A stretch of DNA of 64,000 nt from Acetobacteraceae bacterium (GTDB taxonomy: Bacteria > Pseudomonadota > Alphaproteobacteria > Acetobacterales > Acetobacteraceae), in the NCBI GenBank assembly GCA_027451405.1, contig DAIDJM010000002.1, positions 62,001-126,000 of the forward strand, given 5' to 3'. Within the stretch, counting starts at the first letter, position 1. The number at the start of each line of letters is the position of its first letter. The position numbers and the translations under genes are program-made. Shown here one piece after another: positions 36,341-44,212 of the stretch. Under the pieces are notes generated by a model, which ran no database searches, was not told the DNA's origin, and saw only the letters and a program-made list of their open reading frames with translations.

Positions 36341-37825
36341 GTGACCCTGACGTCGCTGACCATAGCGGAAGCCCGCAAAGGTCTGACAGAGAAACAATTC
36401 TCGGCGCGCGAACTGACGGACGCGCATGTGCGCGCGATGGAGGCGCTCAATCCGCGGCTCAACGCGCTGATCACGCCGACGCCGGAGGCCGCGATGGCGG
36501 CGGCGGAGGCGGCGGACCGCAAGCTTGCGAACGGTGGCGGCGGACCGCTCACCGGCATCCCGCTCGCCATCAAGGATCTGTTTTGCACCGCGGGCGTGCG
36601 CACCACGGCCGGCAGCAAAATCCTCGGCAATTTCGTGCCGCCCTACGAGAGTACGGTGACGGAGAATCTGCTGCGCGACGGCGCGGTGTTTCTGGGCAAA
36701 GCCAATCTCGACGAGTTCGCGATGGGCTCGTCGAACATGACGAGCGCGTATGGGCCGGTCGAGAATCCGTGGAAACGCGCGGGCGGCAGCAATGCGGTGC
36801 TCGTGCCGGGCGGGTCGTCGGGGGGCTCGGCGGCGGCGGTGGCGGCGCAGTTCGCGATGGGATCGACCGGGACGGACACGGGCGGCTCGATCCGGCAGCC
36901 GGCGGCGTTTTGCGGGATCGTGGGGCTGAAGCCTACTTATGGTCGGTGCAGCCGGTGGGGGATCGTGGCTTTCGCGAGTTCTCTCGATCAGGCGGGGCCG
37001 TTTGCGCGGACCGTGCGCGATTGCGCGCTGATGCTGGGCTCGATGGCGGGGTTCGATCCGAAGGATTCGACCAGCGTCGACGTTCCGGTTCCGGATTATG
37101 TCGCGGCCTGCGGCCGGGGCGTGAAGGGGCTGCGTATCGGCGTGCCGCGGGAATATCGCGCGGATGGCATGAGCGCGGAGATCGAGCGTCTGTGGGAGCA
37201 GGGATTGGCCTGGCTGCGCGACGGCGGAGCCGAGATCGTCGATGTTTCGCTGCCGCATACGAAATATGGTCTGGCGACCTATTATATTGTGGCGCCCGCG
37301 GAGGCATCGTCGAATCTGGCGCGCTATGACGGTGTGCGGTTCGGCGTGCGCGAAGAGGGCGAGGATCTGATCGAGCTCTATGAGCGCACGCGCGCGGCGG
37401 GTTTCGGCGCCGAGGTGCAGCGGCGGATCCTGATCGGCACCTACGTGCTTTCGGCCGGGTATTACGACGCCTATTATCTGCGGGCGCAGAAGGTGCGGCG
37501 GCTCATACTCGAGGATTTCCGCCAGGCTTTTCAGCAGGTGGATGCGCTGCTGACGCCCACGACGCCGACCGCGGCCTTCGCCCAAGGCGAGAAGATGGAC
37601 GATCCGGTGGCGATGTATCTCAACGACATCTTCACCGTGCCGGCGAGCATGGCAGGCGTGCCGGCGATGTCGGTGCCGGCCGGGCTCGACGCGCAAGGGT
37701 TGCCGCTCGGGTTGCAGGTGATCGGCCGACATTTTGACGAGGAGACGGTGCTCGCGGTCGGGCAGGCGCTGGAGGATGCGGCGGGGTTCACGGCGCTGCC
37801 GTCGGTGCGGGCGGGCGCGGTGTGA
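36341..37825 (+). CDS. gatA: Asp-tRNA(Asn)/Glu-tRNA(Gln) amidotransferase subunit A
   Basis: 494 residues, amidase-signature enzyme that releases ammonia from glutamine for GatB. Catalytic Lys in LAIKDLF (near 78), the Gly/Ser-rich [15 protein letters not shown] and the nucleophilic Ser in [15 protein letters not shown] are intact. GTG at 36341 is chosen because [15 protein letters not shown] matches the family and GCCGGAGGC, a repeat-like box containing GGAGG, sits 9 bp upstream. The TGA overlaps the GTG of a small unknown gene. Confidence 0.96.
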   Translation: MTLTSLTIAEARKGLTEKQFSARELTDAHVRAMEALNPRLNALITPTPEAAMAAAEAADRKLANGGGGPLTGIPLAIKDLFCTAGVRTTAGSKILGNFVPPYESTVTENLLRDGAVFLGKANLDEFAMGSSNMTSAYGPVENPWKRAGGSNAVLVPGGSSGGSAAAVAAQFAMGSTGTDTGGSIRQPAAFCGIVGLKPTYGRCSRWGIVAFASSLDQAGPFARTVRDCALMLGSMAGFDPKDSTSVDVPVPDYVAACGRGVKGLRIGVPREYRADGMSAEIERLWEQGLAWLRDGGAEIVDVSLPHTKYGLATYYIVAPAEASSNLARYDGVRFGVREEGEDLIELYERTRAAGFGAEVQRRILIGTYVLSAGYYDAYYLRAQKVRRLILEDFRQAFQQVDALLTPTTPTAAFAQGEKMDDPVAMYLNDIFTVPASMAGVPAMSVPAGLDAQGLPLGLQVIGRHFDEETVLAVGQALEDAAGFTALPSVRAGAV

Positions 37826-38073
37826 GGACGACGCGATATTTCGTGGAACAGGTATTGCGCAAACGGCCTTACATTCAGCCAGCCTGGTGCGAGCGGGCCC
37901 TGGAAGCGCCGGAGAAGCGCGAGGCGCAGAGTGACGGCCGGATCCGCCTCTGGGTGCGTGTCGTCGATCCGCGGGATGGCTCGGAACGCGCGCTTCGGGT
38001 CGTGGTTCTTGAGGACGGCGAGACGGTGCACAACGCGTTTTTCGATCGCGGCTTTCAGGGGAGCGGCGCATGA
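37822..38073 (+). CDS. Small unknown protein, upstream partner of a DUF2283 protein
   Basis: 83 residues, [30 protein letters not shown] region then [40 protein letters not shown]. The layout (short helical start, basic strands, DGETVHNAF-like end) resembles DUF4258-type small proteins usually encoded next to DUF2283 genes; the assignment is tentative. GTG start shares four bases with the gatA stop (GTGA), and its end overlaps the DUF2283 start (ATGA). It is therefore translated within the gat operon. No function is proven; toxin-antitoxin-like pairing is one hypothesis. Confidence 0.7.
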   Translation: MRTTRYFVEQVLRKRPYIQPAWCERALEAPEKREAQSDGRIRLWVRVVDPRDGSERALRVVVLEDGETVHNAFFDRGFQGSGA

Positions 38074-38282
38074 AGCTTTTCCATTATCCCGAGACGGATA
38101 GTCTCTATATCGAATTGAAGCCCGGCCCCGGCGTGGAGACACGCGAAATCACCTCCGGATTGCTGGTCGATCTGGACGCGAACGGCGACGTCGTGGGCCT
38201 CGATATCGATCATGCGTCGCGCCTCGATCTGCAGTCGCTCGAGTTGGCAGGCTTGCCGCAACCGACGATCCGAGCCGCCTGA
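38070..38282 (+). CDS. DUF2283 domain-containing small protein
   Basis: 70 residues. [48 protein letters not shown] fits DUF2283 (short beta-rich domain with Y-x-xTDxLYI and D-x-G-x-VVG-x-DI). DUF2283 genes are often paired with a DUF4258-type gene and are thought by some to be antitoxin-like; no activity is established. Overlaps the preceding small gene by 4 bp and lies 17 bp before gatB. Confidence 0.85.
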   Translation: MKLFHYPETDSLYIELKPGPGVETREITSGLLVDLDANGDVVGLDIDHASRLDLQSLELAGLPQPTIRAA

Positions 38283-38299
38283 GAGCAGGGTTTCTTGCC

Positions 38300-39757
38300 A
38301 TGAGCTACACAATCGAAGGCAGCACCGGCCCCTGGGAACTCGTCGTCGGCCTCGAGGTCCACGCCCAGGTCATCAGTCAGTCGAAACTGTTTTCCGGGGC
38401 CGCGACCGCGTTCGGGGCGGAGCCGAATACGCAGGTCAGTTTCATCGATGCCGGTTTTCCGGGCATGCTGCCGGTGCCGAACCGCGAATGCGTGGCGCAG
38501 GCGGTGCGCACCGGTCTCGGGCTGAACGCGCATATCAACCTGGTCAGCCGGTTCGACCGGAAGAATTATTTCTATGCCGATCTCCCGAACGGCTACCAGA
38601 TCAGCCAGTACGAGCATCCGATCGTCGGCGCCGGCACGATCGAGATCGAGCTCGCCGACGGCAGCACCAAGGAGATCGGCATCACGCGGCTGCATCTCGA
38701 GCAGGATGCGGGCAAGTCGCTGCACGATCAGGATCCTTCCCGCTCCTTCATCGATCTCAATCGCGCCGGCGTGGCGCTCATGGAGATTGTGAGCGAGCCC
38801 GATATCCGCAGTCCCGAGGAAGCCGGCGCCTACCTGCGCAAGCTCCGCACCGTGCTGCGCTATCTCGGCACCTGCGACGGCAATATGGACGAGGGCTCCA
38901 TGCGCGCCGACGTGAATGTTTCCGTCCGCAAACATGGCGAAGCGTTCCGCACCCGCTGCGAGGTCAAGAACGTCAATTCGGTGCGCTTCGTGATGCAGGC
39001 GGTCGAGGCCGAGGCGAAGCGGCAGATCGCGGTCTGGGAGGAAGGCGGCACGGTCGATCAGGAGACGCGGCTGTTCGATCCGTCGCGCGGGGTCACGCGC
39101 TCCATGCGCAGCAAGGAAGACGCGCACGATTACCGCTATTTCCCCGATCCGGATCTGCTGCCGCTCGTGCTCGACGAGGGTTGGGTGGCCGAGCTGAAGC
39201 GCACGCTCCCGGAACTGCCGGATGCCAAGAAGCAGCGCTTCATCGCGCAATACGGTCTGCCTTCCTACGATGCCGGCGTGCTCGTCGCGGAACAGAGGAC
39301 GGCCGATTTCTACGAGGAAGTCGCGCGCGGACGGGATGCGCGGCTGGCGGCGAACTGGGTCACGGGCGATTTCTTCGCGGCGCTGAACCGCACCGGACGC
39401 AGCATCGAGGATTCGCCGGTCTCGGCGGCCTCGCTCGGCAAGCTGCTCGATCTGATGGCGGACGGCACGATCAACGGGCGGATCGCCAAGGATGTGTTCG
39501 AGGCGATGGTGGAGAGCGGCGACGATCCGGCCGCGATCGTGGAAGCGCGCGGACTGCGGCAGGTCACCGACAGCGGCGCGATCGATGCGGCGATCGACAC
39601 CGTCTTCGCCAACCACCCGGACAAGCTCGCGGAATATCGCGCGGGCAAGGAAAAACTGTTCGCGTTCTTCGTGGGGCAAACCATGAAAGCGACCGGGGGG
39701 CGGGCGAACCCGGCCGCGGTGAATGAGGCTTTGCGGCGGAAGCTTTCTCAGGCTTAG
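38300..39757 (+). CDS. gatB: Asp-tRNA(Asn)/Glu-tRNA(Gln) amidotransferase subunit B
   Basis: 485 residues, the tRNA-binding kinase and amidotransferase subunit. [55 protein letters not shown] and [13 protein letters not shown] are signature regions; the helical YqeY-like tail ends at the C-terminus. Separated from gatA by two small genes, which is unusual. The TAG stop abuts a hairpin repeat that fills the gap to mutM. Confidence 0.97.
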   Translation: MSYTIEGSTGPWELVVGLEVHAQVISQSKLFSGAATAFGAEPNTQVSFIDAGFPGMLPVPNRECVAQAVRTGLGLNAHINLVSRFDRKNYFYADLPNGYQISQYEHPIVGAGTIEIELADGSTKEIGITRLHLEQDAGKSLHDQDPSRSFIDLNRAGVALMEIVSEPDIRSPEEAGAYLRKLRTVLRYLGTCDGNMDEGSMRADVNVSVRKHGEAFRTRCEVKNVNSVRFVMQAVEAEAKRQIAVWEEGGTVDQETRLFDPSRGVTRSMRSKEDAHDYRYFPDPDLLPLVLDEGWVAELKRTLPELPDAKKQRFIAQYGLPSYDAGVLVAEQRTADFYEEVARGRDARLAANWVTGDFFAALNRTGRSIEDSPVSAASLGKLLDLMADGTINGRIAKDVFEAMVESGDDPAAIVEARGLRQVTDSGAIDAAIDTVFANHPDKLAEYRAGKEKLFAFFVGQTMKATGGRANPAAVNEALRRKLSQA

Positions 39758-39825
39758 GGGTCTGGGGCCTTACGGCCCCAGCGTAGTGCAGAGGCGGAGC
39801 CTCTGCCCGCCGGAGGCACGCCTCA
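39755..39825 (-). repeat. Dispersed two-hairpin repeat, copy 7
   Basis: Runs exactly from the mutM stop (TGAGGCGTGCCTCCGGC) to the gatB stop (TAG). Stem CAGAGGC/GCCTCTG with loop TCC, then GGGGCC/GGCCCC, then AGACCCC. It is the entire intergenic region of this convergent pair and likely terminates both. Confidence 0.9.
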
Positions 39826-40656
39826 ACGCTGCGTGCGCCCGCAATAGAACGTACTGCGCCCGCTCTGAACCACCCGCCGGATCCCCTCGCACGAAGCGCG
39901 ACCCGGGCAGCGCTCGCAGGCTTCGCCCTCGCGGTCGTAGACCTTCCAGGCGTGCTGGAAGTAGCCGAGTTCGCCGCTTGGCTGGACATAGTCCCTCAGG
40001 CTCGAGCCGCCGGCCGCGATGGCCTCGGTGAGGGTTTCGCGGATGGCTGGCACGAGGCGGGCGGCGCGGGCGCCCGCGACGCTGGCCGCGAGGCGGCGGG
40101 GCGAGATCGCGGCGCGGAACAGGGCTTCACTGACATAGATATTGCCCAAGCCCGCGACGATGCGCTGGTCGAGCAGCGCTGCCTTGACCGGTGTGCGGCG
40201 GCCGGCGAGGGCGGCGCTCAGCGCTGCGTCGGTGAAGGTGGGGCTGAGCGGTTCGGGGCCCATGCCGGCGAGCAGGCGGTGCGCGTCCTCCGATGCGGTG
40301 GGGACCAGGTCGAGGCAGCCGAAGCGGCGCGGGTCCTGCAGCGCGATCCGCGTGTCGCCGGTCCGGAGCACGAGATGTTCGTGCAGCCCTGGGATGGTGC
40401 CTGCGGGGCCGATGACGATGCGGCCGGACATGCCGAGATGGAGCAGCAGGCTGTCGCCGCCCTCGAGGCGCATCAGGATGTATTTGCCGCGGCGGCGGAA
40501 GCCCGCCACGCGGGCGCCGGTGAGCCGGGCGGCGAGGCCCGGCGGACAGGGGAAGCGAAGGTCGGGGCGGCGGAGCTCGGCGCGGTCGATGACCCGGCCC
40601 TCGAGCTGGGAAGCGAGGCCGCGCATGACGGTTTCGACTTCGGGGAGTTCCGGCAT
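39823..40656 (-). CDS. mutM: Formamidopyrimidine-DNA glycosylase
   Basis: Excises 8-oxoguanine and Fapy lesions and nicks the abasic site. 277 residues. The N-terminal catalytic [15 protein letters not shown] (Pro2, Glu3), [21 protein letters not shown] and the C-terminal RSTFYC loop are recognisable. The zinc finger is odd: [15 protein letters not shown] has three cysteines, and the usual final C-x-x-C is C-G-R-T, so one expected ligand is threonine. Divergent from ubiE by 27 bp. Start ATG at 40656. Confidence 0.93.
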   Translation of the reverse strand: MPELPEVETVMRGLASQLEGRVIDRAELRRPDLRFPCPPGLAARLTGARVAGFRRRGKYILMRLEGGDSLLLHLGMSGRIVIGPAGTIPGLHEHLVLRTGDTRIALQDPRRFGCLDLVPTASEDAHRLLAGMGPEPLSPTFTDAALSAALAGRRTPVKAALLDQRIVAGLGNIYVSEALFRAAISPRRLAASVAGARAARLVPAIRETLTEAIAAGGSSLRDYVQPSGELGYFQHAWKVYDREGEACERCPGRASCEGIRRVVQSGRSTFYCGRTQR

Positions 40657-40683
40657 GGCCCGGGCTCGCCTATACCGGCCGGC

Positions 40684-41442
40684 ATGAGCGCCGCCCAGGG
40701 GCCCGGGCCCGAGACCACCGATTTCGGCTTTCGCCATGTGCCGCGCGAGGCCAAGAAGCCGATGGTGCGCGCGGTCTTCGACAGCGTGGCGCCGCGCTAC
40801 GACATCATGAACGATCTGATGTCGCTCGGCATCCACCGCATGTGGAAGCGGCGCTTCGTGCAGACGCTGCGGCCCGATCCGCGGCGGCGCTTGCTCGATC
40901 TCGCGTCGGGCACAGGGGATATCGCGATCGCCTGGCGCCGCGCGGGCGGCGGTCCGGTGGTGGCGACCGACATCAACGAGGCGATGCTGAGCCGCGGGCG
41001 GGATCGCGCGATCGCGGCGGCCTGTGCCGCGGATTTCGCCCATGTGGTGGCGGATGCGGAAGCGTTGCCCTTTCCGTCGGGTTCGGCCGATGTGGTGAGC
41101 ATCGCGTTTGGCTTGCGGAACTGCACCGACAAGCTTGCCGTGCTGCGCGAGGCCAGGCGCGTGCTGCGGCCCGGCGGGCGGTTCCATTGCCTCGAATTTT
41201 CTCGGCTGCAGATCGCCGTGCTCGATCCGGTCTATGATCGCTGGTCGTTTCAGGTGCTGCCGCGGCTCGGCCGGGCGATCGCCGGGGATGCGGAGAGTTA
41301 TCGCTATCTGGCGGAGAGCATCCGGACCTTCCCCGATCAGGAGACGCTGGCCGCCATGATGCGCGAAGCCGGGCTCGCGCGGGTCTCGTTCCAGAATCTG
41401 TCGGGTGGGATCGCCGCGATCCATAGCGGCTGGCGCCTTTGA
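40684..41442 (+). CDS. ubiE: Demethylmenaquinone/ubiquinone C-methyltransferase UbiE
   Basis: 252 residues. SAM-dependent C-methylation of the ubiquinone ring. Signature regions: [28 protein letters not shown] motif [38 protein letters not shown] and [15 protein letters not shown]. First gene of ubiE-coaBC-dut-VTT; it overlaps coaBC by 4 bp. In many alphaproteobacteria ubiB lies between ubiE and coaBC; it is absent here. Confidence 0.96.
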   Translation: MSAAQGPGPETTDFGFRHVPREAKKPMVRAVFDSVAPRYDIMNDLMSLGIHRMWKRRFVQTLRPDPRRRLLDLASGTGDIAIAWRRAGGGPVVATDINEAMLSRGRDRAIAAACAADFAHVVADAEALPFPSGSADVVSIAFGLRNCTDKLAVLREARRVLRPGGRFHCLEFSRLQIAVLDPVYDRWSFQVLPRLGRAIAGDAESYRYLAESIRTFPDQETLAAMMREAGLARVSFQNLSGGIAAIHSGWRL

Positions 41443-42641
41443 GCGAGCGGCAGGGGCGGCGCATCCTGCTCGTCGTGGGGGGCGGGATCGCGGCCTACAA
41501 GGCGCTCGAACTGGTGCGGCTGGCGACCAAAGCCGGGATCGCGGTGACCGCCGTGCTGACCGAGGCGGGGGCGCGGTTCGTGACGCCGCTTTCGTTGCAG
41601 GCGCTCACGGGCGAGCGTGTGTATCAGGATCTTTGGTCGCTCACCGACGAGAGCGAGATGGGTCATATCCAGCTTTCGCGCGCGGCCGATCTCGTGGTGG
41701 TGGCGCCGGCGACGGCCGATCTGCTGGCGAAACTGGCCGCGGGCCTGGCTCCCGATCTGGCGAGCACGCTGCTGCTCGCGACCGACAAGCCGGTGCTGGC
41801 CGCGCCGGCGATGAATGTGCGGATGTGGGAACATCCGGCGACGGTTGCGAACAGGGAATTGCTTCGCGGGCGCGGCGTGCGGTTCGTCGGGCCGGACGAG
41901 GGCGAAATGGCCTGCCATGAATGGGGGCCGGGGCGGCTCGCGGAGCCGGCCGCGATCCTGGCCGCGATCGAGGCGGAGCTGGCCGCCGGGGCGGCGCTCG
42001 CGGGGCGTCATGTTCTGGTGACGGCCGGCCCGACGCAGGAGCCGATCGATCCGGTGCGCTATCTGGGGAACCGCAGCAGCGGCCGGCAGGGTTACGCGAT
42101 CGCGGCGGCCTGCGCGGCGCTGGGTGCCCGCGTGACGCTGGTGAGCGGGCCGGTGTCGATGGCGGGGCCTTCTTGTGTGAAACTGGTGCGGGTGGAGACG
42201 GCGGCGGAGATGCTGGCGGCGTGCGAGGCGGCGTTGCCGGCCGATGCCGCGATCTGTGCCGCCGCCGTCGCGGATTGGCAGGTCGCCGCGCCCGCCACGG
42301 AGAAACTCAAGAAGCCGCAGACGCCGATGCTGTCGCTCGTGCCGACACCCGATATCCTGGCCACTCTCGCGGCGGCAGGGCCTTCGCGGCCGCCTCTGGT
42401 GATCGGTTTCGCGGCCGAGACCAACGACGTGGTCCGGAATGCCACCGAGAAGCGGCGGCTCAAGCGGGCGGATTGGATTCTCGCCAACGATGTCCGGCCG
42501 GAAACGGGGATCATGGGCGGCGCCCACAATGCGGTGACGCTGATCACCGGCGAGGGCGCGGAGACATGGCCCGACATGCCCAAAGAGGCAGTCGCGGCGC
42601 GGCTCGCCGACCGGATCGCCACGGCGCTGCGCGCTTCATGA
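41439..42641 (+). CDS. coaBC: Bifunctional phosphopantothenoylcysteine decarboxylase / phosphopantothenate-cysteine ligase
   Basis: Two steps of coenzyme A synthesis. 400 residues. The CoaC flavoprotein half has [16 protein letters not shown], the catalytic His in [31 protein letters not shown] and active Cys in [15 protein letters not shown]. The CoaB half begins [25 protein letters not shown] and holds AAAVADWQ and KLKKP. TTG start within the ubiE stop (TTGA overlap); the stop overlaps the dut start. Confidence 0.96.
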   Translation: MSERQGRRILLVVGGGIAAYKALELVRLATKAGIAVTAVLTEAGARFVTPLSLQALTGERVYQDLWSLTDESEMGHIQLSRAADLVVVAPATADLLAKLAAGLAPDLASTLLLATDKPVLAAPAMNVRMWEHPATVANRELLRGRGVRFVGPDEGEMACHEWGPGRLAEPAAILAAIEAELAAGAALAGRHVLVTAGPTQEPIDPVRYLGNRSSGRQGYAIAAACAALGARVTLVSGPVSMAGPSCVKLVRVETAAEMLAACEAALPADAAICAAAVADWQVAAPATEKLKKPQTPMLSLVPTPDILATLAAAGPSRPPLVIGFAAETNDVVRNATEKRRLKRADWILANDVRPETGIMGGAHNAVTLITGEGAETWPDMPKEAVAARLADRIATALRAS

Positions 42642-43087
42642 TGCGCATCGAGCTGAAAGTGCTGGATCAAAGGCTCGAGGCATGGGGCTTGCCGCGGTTC
42701 CAGAGCGCGGGGGCGGCGGCGATCGATCTTCATGCCTGCGCCGATGCGCCGGTGGAGATCGCGCCGCGCGAAGCCGTGCTGATTTCGGCGGGCTTCGCGC
42801 TGCATATCGGCGACCCGGGGGTTGCGGCGCTCGTGCTGCCGCGATCGGGCATGGGGCATAAGCGTGGGCTCGTGCTCGGCAATCTCGTGGGGCTCATCGA
42901 TTCCGACTATCAGGGCCCGATTCTGGTGAGTGCATGGAATCGCGGAACGGCCCCGCTGCGCATCGAGCCCGGGGAGCGATTCGCGCAGTTGATGTTCGTG
43001 CCGGTGCTGCGGCCGGAGCTGGTTCCGGTTTCGGATTTTTCCGAGATTTCGGCGCGGGGCGAGGGCGGGTTTGGTTCCACGGGCTGA
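42638..43087 (+). CDS. dut: dUTP diphosphatase
   Basis: 149 residues. Hydrolyses dUTP to dUMP, preventing uracil incorporation and feeding dTMP synthesis. The five trimeric-dUTPase motifs are visible: SAGAAAIDLHA, LPRSGMGHKRGL, LGNLVGLIDSDYQG, ERFAQLMF and the C-terminal RGEGGFGSTG. Start ATG at 42638 overlaps the coaBC stop (ATGA); 42641 is a second ATG. Overlaps the following membrane gene by 17 bp. Confidence 0.97.
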   Translation: MMRIELKVLDQRLEAWGLPRFQSAGAAAIDLHACADAPVEIAPREAVLISAGFALHIGDPGVAALVLPRSGMGHKRGLVLGNLVGLIDSDYQGPILVSAWNRGTAPLRIEPGERFAQLMFVPVLRPELVPVSDFSEISARGEGGFGSTG

Positions 43088-43712
43088 CACGCTGCGCGAG
43101 CCGGGCGCCGGGGCGGCGCTGGCCTGGAGCTGTGCCACCGGCGCGGCTCTGGCGGTCGTTGCCTTGCTGGTCCGGCGGTTTGTGCCCGGCATTCTCGATC
43201 ATTTACCAAAAGGTGCGGCGGGCGCGGGCTTGCTGGTCGCGGCGGGCGCGGGTCTGACCGCGGCGGGGGCGCCCCGGCAGGTGGTGGCGTTCGCGGGCGG
43301 GTTCGGTTTTGGCGCCGCGCTCGGGACCGGGCTTGCGCTGGCGTCGCAATTGCTGGGCTGCGCGCTGGATTACGCGGCGGCGGCGACCGCGGCGCTGCCT
43401 TGGGCGGAGCGGCGGCTCGGGCCCAGGTGGATGAAGATCCGCGGTTTTCTGCAGGCGCATCCGTTCCGGGCGACACTCACGCTGCGTCTATTGCCAGTCG
43501 GGAACAATATGCTGCTCAACGTGGCGGCGGGTGCGCTGGGCGTCCGGCCGGGCGCGTTTTTTGCGGCCTCGGCGCTGGGCTACTTGCCGCAGACCGTGAT
43601 TTTCGCGCTGCTCGGGTCTGGCGTTCAACTCGGCCAGGGCACGAAAATCGCCGTCGCGGCAGCCTTGTTCGCGGCTTCCGCGTCGCTGGGCCTGACGCTG
43701 GCCAGAAAGTAA
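43071..43712 (+). CDS. VTT-domain (TVP38/TMEM64, DedA-related) membrane protein
   Basis: About 213 residues with five or six membrane helices. APRQVVAFAGGFGFGAALG and FRATLTLRLLPVGNNMLLNVAAGALGV match the VTT re-entrant loops of TVP38/TMEM64 proteins, with the family's basic residue in the second. Members are proposed lipid scramblases or transporters; the substrate is unknown. TTG at 43071 gives MVPRADTLREPG; a later start is possible. Last gene of the ubiE operon, ended by a strong hairpin. Confidence 0.8.
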   Translation: MVPRADTLREPGAGAALAWSCATGAALAVVALLVRRFVPGILDHLPKGAAGAGLLVAAGAGLTAAGAPRQVVAFAGGFGFGAALGTGLALASQLLGCALDYAAAATAALPWAERRLGPRWMKIRGFLQAHPFRATLTLRLLPVGNNMLLNVAAGALGVRPGAFFAASALGYLPQTVIFALLGSGVQLGQGTKIAVAAALFAASASLGLTLARK

Positions 43713-43744
43713 CGGGGCCCGGCGCCGGTCGGCCCCGGCCCAAG

Positions 43745-43774
43745 GGGACCAGGGAGGCGGAGCTCCCTGGTCCC
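43745..43774. terminator. Bidirectional hairpin terminator (repeat-related)
   Basis: GGGACCAGGGAG (43745-43756) pairs perfectly with CTCCCTGGTCCC (43763-43774) around loop GCGGAG, lying between the convergent VTT and cytochrome genes. GGGGCC/GGCCCC-like sequence precedes it, so it is probably a diverged copy of the dispersed repeat. Confidence 0.8.
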
Positions 43775-43781
43775 GGAACCC

Positions 43782-44141
43782 TCATTTCAACGTCGCGAGA
43801 TACGCAATGACGTTCGCCCGGTCCGTCTCGCTCGGCAGGCCCGCGAAGGTCATTTTCGTCCCCGGCACCACGCCCTTCGGATTGGTCAGGTAGGTATTCA
43901 GTTCCGCTTCCGTCCAGGTCTTGTGCGCGCTCTGCATGGCGGGGGAGTAGTTGAAGCCCGGCACGCTCGCCGAGGGGCGGCCGACGACGCCCGCGAGGCT
44001 CGGGCCGATCTTGTTTTCGCCCGGTTTGTTCGAATGGCACATGTGGCATTTCGCGGTGAAGATGGCCTGGCCGGCGGAGGCATCGCCGGCCGCATAGGCG
44101 GCGGCTGGGGCAAGGGCAATCAGGGCGATGAGTGCGCGCAA
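43782..44141 (-). CDS. Class I c-type cytochrome
   Basis: 119 residues. Signal peptide RALIALIALAPAAAYA, then one haem site CHMCH (Cys32, Cys35, His36) and the distal ligand Met97 in GTKMTFAG. GPSLAGVVGRPSA and FNYSPAM...TWTEAELNTYLTNP make it mitochondrial/c2-type, a soluble periplasmic electron carrier. The TTG start at 44141 is fixed by a strong GAGGAGG 7 bp upstream. An exact FNR-type box lies about 64 bp upstream, suggesting oxygen-responsive control. Confidence 0.95.
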   Translation of the reverse strand: MRALIALIALAPAAAYAAGDASAGQAIFTAKCHMCHSNKPGENKIGPSLAGVVGRPSASVPGFNYSPAMQSAHKTWTEAELNTYLTNPKGVVPGTKMTFAGLPSETDRANVIAYLATLK

Positions 44142-44168
44142 CGGAACCTCCTCTGGGTTGTCGCAGCG

Positions 44169-44212
44169 CAAAACTAGCGGTGTCGGTTTGTGGCCGATTT
44201 GATCTGGATCAA
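44169..44212 (-). promoter_or_regulatory. FNR/Anr-type box and -10 of the cytochrome c gene
   Basis: TTGATCTGGATCAA (44199-44212) is an exact TTGAT-N4-ATCAA palindrome. On the minus strand a TAGTTT (about 44175-44170) lies 32-33 bp from the box centre, the spacing of an activator centred near -41.5. The box overlaps the last codon and stop region of the upstream phosphoketolase gene. Confidence 0.75.

Noticed and set aside
35500-36630. A 376-residue version of RuvX with a long N-terminus
   Set aside because: The extension is antisense to gatC; MAFSDLVTGLRPGQRLLGIDPG at 35961 matches the family start.
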